This document shows positions 10,335 to 20,993 of a stretch of 64,000 nt of DNA, one piece after another. Below the pieces are notes generated by a model. The model was not told the origin of the DNA. It ran no database searches and saw nothing but the letters and a program-made list of their open reading frames with translations. Position 1 is the first letter of the stretch. Each line of letters opens with the position of its first letter. The position numbers were made by a program, and so were the translations under genes. Origin of the DNA: Diphasiastrum complanatum (lineage: Eukaryota > Streptophyta > Lycopodiopsida > Lycopodiales > Lycopodiaceae). The stretch is from contig CM055103.1 of the NCBI GenBank assembly GCA_029204225.1, positions 26,097,462-26,161,461 of the forward strand, in the 5' to 3' direction.

Positions 10335-13106
10335 ATGGCTAAAGAATCGGAGTCTATTGGTTCTTTATCTAATGACGATAGGCTGGATGGCACAACTTAT
10401 TCCTTGTGGTGCTACATGATAAAGAACCTTCTAATTGCTAAAGGTTTGTGGGAAGTAGTTAATGGTGACGAAGAGAGGCCGCCTACCTTGGCACCTATTA
10501 CACCATCTAGAACAACTACATCATCATCTACGGAAGTGTCTTCAGATGAGCAAAAGAAGTGGGATCGACGAGATGCACAAGCACATTCCGTCATTGCATT
10601 ATCAGTGAAGAGATCTATCCTTCCTCATATTAGATCATGCAAGACTTCCAAAAGTGCTTGGGAGACTCTTGCCAAGATGTTTCAAGTAAAGAATGCGGCA
10701 AAAGTGGTATATCTTCGAAATCAACTTTCTATCTTGAAGATGCAAGAAGGTGATTTGCTTACAAACCACTTGACGAAGATCAAGGATCTTCGAGAAGAGC
10801 TTCTTAGTATTGATGAGGTGATTGAGAACTCACAATTTGTATCTATTACTCTCAACTCTCTTCCTGATTCTTACCTTCCATTTGTGTCATCATTGAGCAT
10901 TTCTCTTAGGGGACAGCAAATCTCCTTCGACGAACTTGTTGGCTTACTTCTTCAAGAAGAGCAAACAAGAATCAACTTTGGTGAACAAGAAGATCAAGCT
11001 TTCTTTGCAAAAGGCAAAGGCAAAGGCAAGTGGAAAGGGAAGCCTTCTTTCAAAACTTCCAAAGATGATCAAAAATCTAAGGAAGCTCAAGATCAAGACT
11101 CCAAAAAGAAGGGTAAGTGCCACTATTGCAAGAAGTTTGGGCATCACATCAAAGAATGTAGGAAGAGGCTTGCAAAGGAAAAAGAGAAAGGTAATGATAC
11201 AAGTACCGCAATTATTACTTTGGAACAACAATTTGGAAAGGAGGAAAATCTTTTCAATAATGATTATGCTTTTGTCACTAATAATCTCATCTCTCCTCAA
11301 GACGAGATTTCTGCCACTTCAAATCTTGCTGGTTTTTCAGCAGAAAACAACTCATCTTCAGCTTTACAAGTTGTTGTTTTTTCATCTATTGATTGGGTGA
11401 TTGATAGCGGTGCCACACGTCATATGACTTATCACAAAGAGGTCTTCACAAAGCTTGTGAAAGTGCATGATGGAAGCAAAGTTCAAGGTGTTAATAACAC
11501 CTCTTATCCTATCAAAGGTATTAAAGTGATCCCCATTATCTTACCCAATGGTGAGGAGAAGTACATTCGTAATGTACTTTATGTTCCAAAAATAAAAAAG
11601 AATCTCATTTCGGTCTCTACAATTATGAACCAAGGATTGGTTGTGGAATTCAAAGAAGACAAATGTCTTATCAAAGACCCAAAGAGATCTCTTATGATCA
11701 TTGCTTCGGGAACATTACGTGGTGGATTATTCCTTATGGATACCTATGAGCGAAGAGCTTCATCATCTTTTTGTCTTGTTGCATCAAGTTCACATTCTTT
11801 GGAGTTGGCTGAATTATGGCATGCTAGGGTTGGACATCTCAACTTTGCTAGCTTGAAGATGTTGAAGAGATTCAATATGGTTGAAGACATTCCTAATATT
11901 GAGCATCCCGAAGGACATGTATGCGAAGGATGCATACTTGGAAAATTTCAAAGGCAAGCTTTTCCAATTGATAGAACTATTAGAGTTGATGACAAATTTG
12001 ATTTGGTTCATAGTGATGTATGTGGTCCAATGAGGACCGAATCCATTGGAAGGTATAAGTACTTTGTTACTTTTATTGATGACCTTTCAAGATTTACATG
12101 GATTTATCCTATGAAGGCAAAATCTGAAGTTTTTCAATGCTTTAAGGATTTTCTAGCAATGATAGAAAACCAGTTTGGGCACTCTTTGAAGATCTTACGT
12201 ACCGACCGAGGAGGGGAACATATAAAGAATACGTTTGGTACTTATCTTCACAGCAAAGGTATCCATCATCAAATGACAACCCCTTACACACCTCAACAAA
12301 ATGGTGTTGCCGAAAGAAAGAATCGCACTATTTTGGAGATGGCTCGATGCATGCTCAAGGCAAAGGGCCTATCTCACAAGTTTTGGGCTGAAGCGGTTAT
12401 AACGGCGGCTTACATTAGTAATCGGTGTCCTACTAAAGCCTTGAAGGTATTAACTCCTTATGAAGTTTGGTATGGTAAGAAGCCTATTGTTTTTCACTTA
12501 CGCATCTTTGGTTGCACGGCTTATGCTTTCATTCCCGATAAGCTAAGAACCAAGCTTGATGATAAAGGAGTTAAATGCATATTTGTTGGCTATAGTAGCG
12601 AAAGCAAGGGCTATAGGTTGTTTAATATGGATACTAATAGTATCATAGTGAGTCGTGATGTTTATTTTGATGAAAAGACCTCCTATGATGTTGCGCCCAC
12701 TCATGTCATGAAAGGGGACTTCCCCCATGATGCATATGTTGAAATATTTCCAAATTTGGTTTTGCCATCTAGTCATGAAGAGAAGGGACTGCCATCTACT
12801 TCTAGTGGACAGCCCACTACTCCTTCAATTTTGCAGCCCATAGTTCATCAAGAAGAACCTATTTATGGTGAAGAGCAGCCTGTTGAAGACATTGGACAGC
12901 AAGGTCCAAGTTCGGAAAACATTGGACAGCAAGTTCGGAACACTTTGGACAACAAAGTGTTGACAAAGGTAAGGCTGTTGGACAGCCCAAACCAGTCTCT
13001 AAATGGTTGTTGCAGACTTTGCAGGACAACAAAGTGGATCATTTCTGTGAAGGGAATCAGTAGAATTTGCTGGTTTTTTTATTTTGCTAGAACCTGTTTT
13101 TCATGA
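10335..13106 (+). pseudogene. Copia gag-protease-integrase polyprotein, truncated before RT
   Basis: A long open frame from the ATG at 10,335. In order: a UBN2-type gag domain (residues about 10-230), a lysine-rich stretch, a CCHC zinc knuckle (CHYCKKFGHHIKEC, from 11,118), the protease site WVIDSGATRHM near 11,395, the pre-integrase segment LWHARVGHLNFASLK near 11,815, and the integrase core with its D-D-E region (HSDVCGP, LRTDRGGE, and QQNGVAERKNRT near 12,300). It then runs into a glutamine/serine-rich linker and ends at 13,106. These domains look intact. The pre-RT linker continues in another frame (CWEDAM near 13,125), and almost the whole RT is missing, jumping at about 13,206 to GIFIS. 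The element could therefore not reverse-transcribe itself. Confidence 0.92.
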
Positions 13107-13260
13107 GCAGGCCAGAGGAGTAAAATGTTGGGAGGATGCGATGCAAGAGGAGTACAACTCACTCATGAAGAACTACACTTGGGTTCTTGTTGATCTTCCA
13201 CATGGGGCTGGAATCTTCATCTCTCAACAATGATACATTGAGCAGATGTTGAAACAGTCT
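13107..13260 (+). pseudogene. Copia linker joined to RT tail (RT deleted)
   Basis: Reads KCWEDAM, LVDLPHG, then directly GIFISQ and YIEQMLKQ. In the related copy at 57.6-60.8 kb about 250 residues of reverse transcriptase, including the YVDD catalytic motif, lie between LPHG and GIFIS. The deletion point is about 13,206. A stop follows GIFISQQ. Confidence 0.85.
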
Positions 13261-13688
13261 TCTTTTTTCAAGTCACCGCAAGTTGATGCATATGATGGAT
13301 GCATTAGTGAAAAGTTTCATGCGAAACCTTTTCAATTTGATGTTTTAGCAAAGGCTGAAAAATTCAAACACTCTTTTTTTGTACTAATCGAGGAGGGGAG
13401 TCAACATGTGTCAATTAGTACTTTTGTTCAAAGTGTTAAGAGTGAGCATTTGTTTGGAGAGAATTTTTCATTATTTGAAAAATCTTCTATGTCATCCCAT
13501 GCCTCTTCGAGGGACAGCTTTGATGACGCCATCGTTGATGCATCTCTTGATAGTTTGCCAAATTTTTATGATAAAGACGTTGGACAGCAGGTTCAGTCAT
13601 CTTCTTTTGGTCATTTACAGCCCATTTTACATCATGAGCAGTCCATTATGCTTCAGGAACAGCCTGCGGAAGATTATGGACAACATGG
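13246..13688 (+). other. Extra ORF of unknown origin within copia
   Basis: After the RT remnant a frame stays open for about 215 codons, the last part of which is LTR. About 145 codons precede the LTR. They encode a mostly polar, S/H/Q-rich protein with no resemblance to RT or RNase H. The last segment (QPILHHEQ, QEQPAEDYGQ) resembles the glutamine-rich post-integrase linker of the same copia family, so it may be a second, rearranged copy of that linker. The middle (HSFFVLIEEGSQHVS...) is unrecognised. Confidence 0.4.
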
Positions 13689-14192
13689 TGTAGGAAATAG
13701 AAGCCTAAGGATCGAGAATCTTAACTATTCAATCACACAAAGCATTCTCAAAAGAAAGAGAGAGATTGCTAGAAACCCTCTTGTAGAAACTTGTGGACAG
13801 CCAAGGAGAATAGTCAGTATTGCTTACAAAAGTATCTCCTACAAATGGGATGCACACATATATATAGTCCAAGATGACTATCTAACTTCATGACTATTGG
13901 CTATCCAGTTCTACTTGACTATTGGCTGTCCAACTACTTGACTATTGACTATCCAACTTTCTATAAGTTACATAGAAAGAATAAGGTACCTCCAATATGT
14001 CAAGTTGGGGTACTTAGTGTCACAATTAGGCCTAGTGGACCCATGAGTCCCTACCAAGTTAATTTCATACTAACTTAGCTAACTCTAAGTTTAGTAGGCC
14101 TAATATAATAAATGACCATGGTTACACAACTCTCGACCTTTTGGGTCAAAGTAACCTATGGTAATGTAAGCGATTCCATTTACATTCCAACA
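13689..14192 (-). repeat. Copia LTR (family 1), reverse orientation
   Basis: About 504 bp, TGTTGGAATG to TTTCCTACA on the minus strand, with the purine tract outside its start. It is the near-complement of the LTR at 9,244-9,738 and a fuller version of 8,224-8,657. Standing at the end of the plus-strand copia it should point the other way, so it must belong to another, minus-strand copy or result from an inversion. Confidence 0.92.
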
Positions 14193-14399
14193 CCCTCCTT
14201 AAATGGAAATGCATAACATAACATGAAGTAACTTCTCGAAAGAGAAAAATGCAACTTGTTGTCCGAACTTCATGTCGCCAGATAAACTTCGCACCGAAGT
14301 AGTCGAAATCTCATCCCCAATCATGTCCAACATATAAAAGGAAAAGAATGCGTAATAATGAAGCATCAAGTCGAAGGGTGAGGATTTGCATGCTCCATC
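14193..14399 (-). mobile_element. Copia 3' internal fragment
   Basis: A near-identical copy of about 8,658-8,865: polypurine tract and the last coding and untranslated part of a minus-strand copia. It ends abruptly at 14,399 in the gypsy sequence. The junction shows microhomology: a 'gaagggtgaggat' phrase just inside and 'gaagggtgaagat' just outside. Confidence 0.85.
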
Positions 14400-15967
14400 A
14401 GAAGGGTGAAGATAAGAAAATTTGGGAAACTATGGTAAGTAATCTAAATCTTGGTATTCAGGGGTACCAAGATGAAAATAAACTTTCAGATAATGCACTT
14501 GGATCGCACAAGCATTGTTCTCGGGAGAGATTGGCTCTACAGCATAGGACCTTCCCTCAGAAATTATCAGGAAAACATCCTCAGCTTTCAGCATAAAGGC
14601 CGAGAGATCCAGTTGCATGGGGAGCATGATGTCCCCAACAGCCCTATGGTCTGCAGTTCAGAGCTCTGTCAGCTAATCGGAGACGACGACCATCAGGTAT
14701 TCTTATGTGACTTTCAGTTTATTCCAGAGGTTTCTATTTCCAGTTCTTTACAGCAGAAAATCAGTAAATTAGAAACTTTGTTGTCTAAATTTAAAGATGT
14801 TTTTCCTGAAGATTTACCACATGGTTTACCACCTAGTAGAGAAGTAGATCATGTAATAAACCTAGTACCAGGTACAGCACCTGTTTCTAAATCTCCGTAT
14901 CGAGTCAGCCGAACAGAGGATGAAGAAATAACTAGGCAATTAACAGATTATCTTGGGAAAGGCCAAATTCACACCAATAGTTCACCATGGGCCTCACCAG
15001 TCCTTTTGGTGAAAAAGAAAGAGGGATCTATGCATCCTTGCGTAGATTATAGAACCCTCAATAAAGTCACAATTAAGAATAAATACCCAATGCCTCGGGC
15101 AGACGAGTTGTTTGATCAACTCGACGGGGCTAAGTTTTTCAGTAAAATACACCTAAGGTCGGGATATCATCAAGTCCGTATAAAGTCGAAAGATGTCCCG
15201 AAAACAGCTTTTAGGACTCGTCATGGTCATTATGAGTTTAAGGTGATGCCTTTTGGGCTCACAAATGCTCCAGCTACCTTTATGACCTTGATGAATAGTG
15301 TCCTCAGACCATACTTGGGTAAGTTTGTAGTCGTATTTTTAGATGACATCCTTGTCTACAGTAAAACGAGGAAGGAGCATCTTAAACACCTCAGAAAGGT
15401 GTTTCGACTGCTTAGAAAGCATAAGCTTTATGCTAAAAAACCTAAGTGTGAAGAAGTAGCTTATTTGGGTCACATTATCTCGGCAGATGGGATTAAAATG
15501 GACCCCAGTAAGGTCAAAGCCATACTCAGTTGGCTGAGACCTCAGAATATTTTAGAGCTTCAGATCTTTCTAGGTTTGGCGGGATATTATAGACGATTTG
15601 TCAAGGAATATGCTCAAATAGCAGTTCCCATGACAAATCTTCTTAAGGGGAAGGGAAAGGAGTTCATTTGGGAGTCCGCACAACAGGAGAGCTTTGATGC
15701 TCTCAAAACAGCCTTAGCAACAACACCAGTTTTAAAGGTCGTCGACCCTAATCAGCCATTTGTGGTCGAAACAGATGCTAGCGACTTTGTCGTTGGTGTT
15801 GTACTAACTCAGAGTGGACGACTAGTTGCGTTCGAGAGTAAAAAACTTGAGCCAGCACAAACTAGGTATAGTGCCTATGAAAAGGAACTCTTCTCCATAG
15901 TTCATGCCCTTAAGACTTGGAGGCATTATTTGTATGGTGCAAACTTTGAGGTCCTGACAAACCATGC
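14400..15967 (+). pseudogene. Ty3/gypsy pol: protease end, RT and most of RNase H
   Basis: The open frame from 14,451 begins in the protease-RT linker ([14 protein letters not shown]), then the conserved [16 protein letters not shown] and reverse transcriptase: [53 protein letters not shown] and FLDDILVYS, then the connection domain and RNase H starting [10 protein letters not shown]. The first RT catalytic aspartate, normally in FSKIDLRSGYHQ, is a histidine here. RNase H ends abruptly after VLTNH, the integrase is missing, and sequence of a different gypsy element follows. It is the continuation of the gypsy gag at 7.7-8.2 kb. Confidence 0.92.
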
Positions 15968-16940
15968 GGGAAAAAGCGCATCAAGTTGGATCGCGCAGAC
16001 TCTGACAAGGCGAGAACCGGCAGCTTGTGCTTCTCCTCTATGGAGAAGGGGGCATCTGTCAAAAGATTGTCTGAAGAAAAAGCAAAAGAAATCTAGCGGG
16101 TAACCTAAATCTTTTAAAGCGCCAGGTGATTCTAGTTTTCTTTTGTTGATTTATCCTTTTAGGATGGCACTAGTTGTGAGAATTGTTGCTTTCATACAGC
16201 TGTTTTTGGTCCCCACGACCCCATTCGTATGAATGGAATTGTAGGACGCCAAGTTGTGACTGTTATTTTTTATGATGGTTCCACACATAACTTTATAAAT
16301 GCTAAACTGGTGCAGAAGCTCAAGGCGGCTACCGCGCCAAGTAATCACTTGTATGTGGTGAAAATGGCGTTAGGGGAAGATCGGCAAGCTTGGGACCAGC
16401 TTCCGCTTAAGATTCAAGATTATGTTGAACCGCTAGATTTTCATATAATGAATTTGGATAGCATAGACATAATCTTAGGAAAAGAATGGTTTTACTCTAA
16501 AAATGAGTCTTTAAGAAAGGATTATGTTACACAATATTTCCTTTTTTCATAAGGGCTTGTTGGTTGAACTAAAAGGTGATGTAAATAGGCCTTTTGATCC
16601 TATGGTTTCTGATTTAGAAGTTGTTGAATATTTGAAAGATTCTGGTAATAAAGTTTATCTTTGTTTTTTGAAAGACGAAATTTATGTGGATGACCATGCA
16701 GTCCAAAGTCTAAATATTGATTTATCGCATTTGCCTTTGAATGTGCCTTTCAATAATCCCTTAAGTGTCACTTCACCTGAAGGAAGAATATTTAACAAAC
16801 TTAGGCAAAAGTATAGCGATGTTTTTCCTGAAAAACTCCCTGATGGCCTTCCTCCTCAAAGAAGTGTTGACAATCAAATTGAGTTGCCTCCTGGAAGCCA
16901 ACCTGTATCTCTTTTTCCATACAAGGTTTGTAAATCATAA
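15968..16940 (+). pseudogene. Second gypsy element: zinc knuckle, protease, linker
   Basis: Starts with a gag zinc-knuckle remnant (RRGHLSKDC near 16,050), then the retropepsin-like domain (DGSTHNFINAKLV near 16,270; IILGKEWFY near 16,470). A frame change near 16,530 leads to the linker ending [20 protein letters not shown]. The usual protease signature in this family is D-G/S-G-S-T-H-N-F; here the residues before STHNF read YDG, so the catalytic aspartate seems displaced or lost. It is fused to the preceding gypsy fragment at about 15,968 without any LTR. Confidence 0.82.
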
Positions 16941-17046
16941 TTTTGTACCAAGCTCATCTAATACAAATGTATATTTCAAGGCTATAGGAACTTTTTTCAT
17001 TATTATTACACTGTATGTTGATGATACATTGCTCTTTGGAAATGAA
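16936..17046 (+). mobile_element. Copia RT segment (YVDD motif) inserted in gypsy
   Basis: Between the gypsy linker (SLFPYKV) and the gypsy RT start ([13 protein letters not shown]) lies about 110 bp reading [12 protein letters not shown], then [18 protein letters not shown]. This is the active-site region of a Ty1/copia reverse transcriptase, not of gypsy (gypsy has YLDDIL and in a later position). It is in frame with the gypsy RT that follows, making an open chimera. Confidence 0.8.
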
Positions 17047-17692
17047 ATCAAGGAAGAGGATGAAATTTCTAGGCAATTACAAGAACTTCTTCGAATGGGC
17101 CATATTCGGCCTAGTAAGTCCCCTTGGGGAGCACCAATCCTTTTAGTTAATAAAAAGGATGGTGGCACACGTTTGTGTGGTGATTTTAAAAAGTTAAATG
17201 ATTTAACCATCAAGAACAGATATCCCTTACCTAGGATGGATGACCTTATGGATCGTCTGAATGGAGCTAAGTATTTCTCCAAGATTGATATTAGATCAGG
17301 ATACCATCAGATAAGGATTAGAAACGAAGACGTTCCTAAGACTAGATTTCGATCCGGGTTTGGCCATTATGAGTTTTTGGCGTTACCTTTTGGACTCAAG
17401 AATGCGCCTGCCACTTTCCAACAGATGATGAACGATATTCTTCATCCATATCTGAGAAAGTTTGGTGGTGTATTTGGACAACATATTAATTTATAGTCGG
17501 ACCCTTGAGGAGCATGAAGAGCATCTTCGTATTGTCTTGGATCTTCTAAGACAAGAAAAGCTCTATGCTAAGGAGTCGAAATGTGAGTTCTTCCAAACTA
17601 AACTCCAATACTTGAGCCATGTCATATCTGATAAAGGTCTTGAAATCGACTATGACAAAGTCCGTAACACTAGCTCATATTGCACTATATGA
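17047..17692 (+). pseudogene. Gypsy RT, frameshifted, catalytic motif changed
   Basis: Continues as gypsy [66 protein letters not shown] frame change near 17,465 leads to [11 protein letters not shown] and FFQTKLQYLSHVISDKG. The catalytic YLDD is YLDN here. The element ends near 17,680, where LINE sequence begins; RNase H and integrase are missing. Confidence 0.9.
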
Positions 17693-18360
17693 GAGCGTAA
17701 CGGGTTGTTCAAGACATACGAGGGGATATTTCAACAGGTGGATAGTACTATTGGTGTGAAACAAGGCTACTCTCTTTCACCTAGGTTATTTGGACTCTAT
17801 ATTGATGAGCTAGAGAGGATCATTGCCTAAGATGGTGGACAAGGTCGTAAGCTCTGTGGCATATTGATATCTGTTCTACTATGTGCAAATAATGTGCTTT
17901 TGATCTCTTCAACCAGAGGGGTTAGAGGACCACTTGGACAATTTGCAACCTTTCTGTACCACATGAGATGAGGTGGTCAATACCAAGAAGACCGAAGTTT
18001 TGGTCTTCAATACCTCTAGAGCCTAAACGCAACACTAGGAGTTCACACTAGATGGCAGCCACTGGAGGTAGTGTCCTCATATACATACTTGAGAGTAGTA
18101 CTCATGAGACCCATCTTTAGTATGAGGCATGCAACTAATAGCCGACTTGGGAAAGGTCATGCTTCCGTGATCAACTTGGAGAGGTTTTGTATTAGATGAT
18201 ACATTTGAAATGCCTAGAGTGAGTGCCGCCTTGCCTGACCCACAAGAATCGTGCATGTTCACCCCGTCTAATCATCAAAATAGTTGAGCATAGGGAATCT
18301 CTATACAAGCATGCAACTGCACCTAAGCCTCTGCCACCAGTAGATCTGGTCTCCGTACGA
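17680..18360 (+). pseudogene. LINE (non-LTR) reverse transcriptase fragment
   Basis: The plus strand reads STIGVKQGYSLSPRLFGLYI (with DELE next), the highly conserved segment of LINE reverse transcriptase. It is followed by a degraded A-D-D region (LCANNVLLIS instead of YADDVVLLS), then VNTKKTEVLVF, a PHIYLRVV remnant of the SYTYLG motif, SMRHATNSRLGKG and NLERFC. Frame changes and stops are frequent. Neither the endonuclease domain nor a poly(A) tail is seen. The catalytic aspartate pair appears lost. Confidence 0.85.
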
Positions 18361-18539
18361 TAACTAAGTTCCACGTGAATTGAATAAAAAAGAGAAGAAC
18401 CCCTTCCTGGCTCTCATAAATCTCCATACAAAATAGAATATTGCTAGATCGCCTACTGCTAGTGAAAAATGTATCTTATTACAAACCCAAAAGCCCATCC
18501 GCAACTGGTATGGCAAGGACCTCGGGACACTTGTCGAGG

Positions 18540-18690
18540 AGACCAAAAGCACATTATCAACACACAATAAATAGTGTGGGAGGTAAAGAACCCTGTTTTA
18601 CTCCAATGGTGTTGTCAACAATGTTAAACCCTATCCAAGAGTATAACCTAAAACATTCCATCACGATCTTGTACAATGCGGAATTCTCCA
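18540..18690 (-). pseudogene. Small LINE RT fragment, opposite strand
   Basis: The minus strand reads YKIVMECFRLYSWIG, then DNTIGVKQGSLPPTLF, the same conserved LINE segment as at 17,730. It is too short to classify further. Its orientation is opposite to the neighbouring LINE piece. Confidence 0.6.
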
Positions 18691-18699
18691 ATCTAAATA

Positions 18700-20360
18700 A
18701 ATAAATCAAATGAATATGCAACAACAATAACACATCCATGATAGAACTAAATGAAATAACCATGAGAGCAATAATGATTACTCTATAATCATCTAATTTC
18801 TTTAATAGCCTGAAATAAAATATGCAATAAAAGATGTCATCATTGCATGTGGTAGTCTCTAACATGTGCGTGTGCTACTGGATGTTCATTAATAGTTAGC
18901 TTGTGAAGCTCAAGATTTCATTAAAATTATCTCTAATCTCCATGTCGACATGGAATATTTGCATCATCCTCTAAGTCAATCTCCGCCTCGTTCGAGATCA
19001 ACATCTCAAGGGAGACGGGCCTGAATAGTACAGGCCTCAACCACTCTCATTCGCAAGGAGCTCTAGGGGGAGTGTGGGTGCATCAACGGAGTCCTCTAAG
19101 CTCTCAAGGATCATCATCTGCAACCTTTGCAATATAGGATGCTACACGGGATCATCATGAAAAGTTGTTGCCATGGGATTGATATTAGGCGACATAGAGG
19201 GAGCTTGCACTATAAAGGATGTGGAAGGTATATTTGGTGAGGGTGATTGGGGTGAGGAGGCATGGCTCTAGATGTACTAGTAAACGCACATTGCTCTAGG
19301 ACGGGAGGGTCATGTTGCTACTAATGTTGATGCAGATGCCTTGCCTAAAACCTACACCTATATGATGCGCTCCATGTCCTTGTCGGAAACCATGTGGTAA
19401 TCGTGAATACTAGTTGCCCTCCCATTAAGATTGGCTATTAGATGACTTACGAGCCTAATAAGGGTGCTCAAAGACTCTTGGCAAGAATAGCAACATCACC
19501 ACCAAGTGCTACGAAATTGTCGTATTGACTAGCCTCACTATCTACAACTTCACTCAAGCCAAAGCCCATATACCCCCCCCCCCCTTTGGGAATGTTGGCA
19601 TTGGTCTAGCAATATGTATTCTTCAGCCCTTAATGCCCTAAACTAGTACGCAAAAAACTCAAATAAATGTGTGGGAGACCAACTCAACCCCTATAGTGAT
19701 GTCCTAGACCATTATACAACCCCTAATAGCATCAAAAATGGTTTGAATGCATCATCTACAGCCCAAGATACAACTTTTTTGTCTGATATGCGCTGCGCTT
19801 TGGCATTGGAAAGACATTAATAAAGCTTTCTTTCTTTCTCTCTACTTTTGGTCATAATTTAGGGTCTCTTTGCATGTGACACACACACCCATTGATGATA
19901 TAGGCCAAATTCAGGCCACAATTTCGTATGTAAAGGCTAACAAACAAAAAAGCCTGGTGTGTGCAACCCATTATTTTCTACGTGAGATACGCCAGCTTGT
20001 GAGATTGGCTGTGAAGTTGAAATATAAGTGCATACGAACTTAAAGATATTGAGGAGGATTATCCTCCAAACACGGGTGATCTGACCTGTGTGAGAACATG
20101 GAAAGGTCCCGTAGTCCCTATTTAAGAGCTTCACCCATCACTTTTGAATGTATGGAGACATGCCCCATGCATGTTCAAGGAGATCTCATTTAGGATGACA
20201 TCTTGGAACTGGAGTGGCTGAGCTCATGGCATCCTGGAACTGCTAGATAATGTTGATATACTAGCACATACTGGGCATCCACAAACTGACCCATGCTTAG
20301 TAATCTGAAAGGTGTGCTCGATTCATTTGCGCTCAATGCCGTACTGCTCCTAATTGCTAA
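18700..20360. other. No recognised feature
   Basis: No family can be named. The plus strand around 18,940-19,020 and 19,440-19,640 has short proline/serine-rich open pieces broken by many stops. A run of C lies at 19,575-19,584. Confidence 0.35.
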
Positions 20361-20361
20361 A

Positions 20362-20580
20362 CCCTAAACACTAAGCACGCAAGTAAAGGATATAGTGCAC
20401 TTGACGAGATAGTCTTACATCAGCCTGGAGGCTCTTCCGATCTGGCCTATGGCATTTAAAGCTAATACACTATGCAAGCCGAAGGAATTGTTGCAGAAAC
20501 TCTAAACCCCAAGCAAAAAAGTAAAAGATAAAGCGTCGAGATAGTATCTTACCAGCTTGGACGATCGTCTGATCCGTCGA
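20362..20580. repeat. Imperfect tandem duplication spanning an exon-intron border
   Basis: About 90 bp starting 'aaaccctaaacactaagc' (20,362) is repeated in diverged form from 'aaactctaaaccccaagc' (about 20,500), and each copy continues through 'gagatagt...cttac' to a '..cgatc..' end. The second copy includes the splice donor of the OSB-like exon. Confidence 0.65.
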
Positions 20581-20993
20581 CTTCCTCACAGCAATGCTCG
20601 ACCTCGCGCATACCTTGCCGCTTTCAAGATACCTAATATCAGGTGCCTTTTCTATACGCCCTATCAAATGTATGCTGTTGGCCAGATTCTTCTGGAATGG
20701 TATCACGGCGGGTCGTGGGAAGTCGCTTCCTGCCTCATACCTCCCATCAGAAGTGTTCTGCTGCTCAGATGCAGAAAAATATCTCATGCAGAAGGCTCCG
20801 TTATGGATCTCCCCATATTAGACGACCTAGCTTCGAAATTCCTCCTAGAACTGGAGAACGCGTGCGGTGTGCTTGCCCTGAGCCCTGTCATGGCACGGGC
20901 TCTACGTTGGTTGCTTTTGGAAGCAGCAGATCCACAGCCAAGACAAATGGCAGCGGAAGCCCGGGCTGGTTGATTGGAAGCCTTCCAGCGCAT
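20553..20993 (-). CDS. OSB-like organellar single-stranded DNA-binding protein, 5' exon (possibly broken)
   Basis: The minus-strand frame at 20,787-20,553 encodes FPRPAVIPFQKNLANSIHLI followed by GRIEKAP and SGKVCARSSIAVRKS. This resembles the start of the OB fold of plant OSB proteins, which bind single-stranded DNA in mitochondria or plastids. It ends at a good donor (GCTG|gtaagat). The next upstream frame (ATG at 20,993) is an arginine/serine/alanine-rich, acid-poor peptide of about 70 residues that looks like an organelle transit peptide. It stops exactly where the OB frame's ATG begins (overlapping ATGA, 20,784-20,787). A single-base frame difference therefore separates transit peptide and OB fold: a pseudogene, a sequencing error, or a start at 20,787. 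No later OSB exons were found downstream. Confidence 0.6.

Noticed and set aside
20443-20456. GCTCTTCCGATCT, identical to a common sequencing adapter end
   Set aside because: The surrounding 90 bp is a diverged duplicate of 20,500-20,580, where the same place reads differently, so the match is most easily chance divergence, not contamination.
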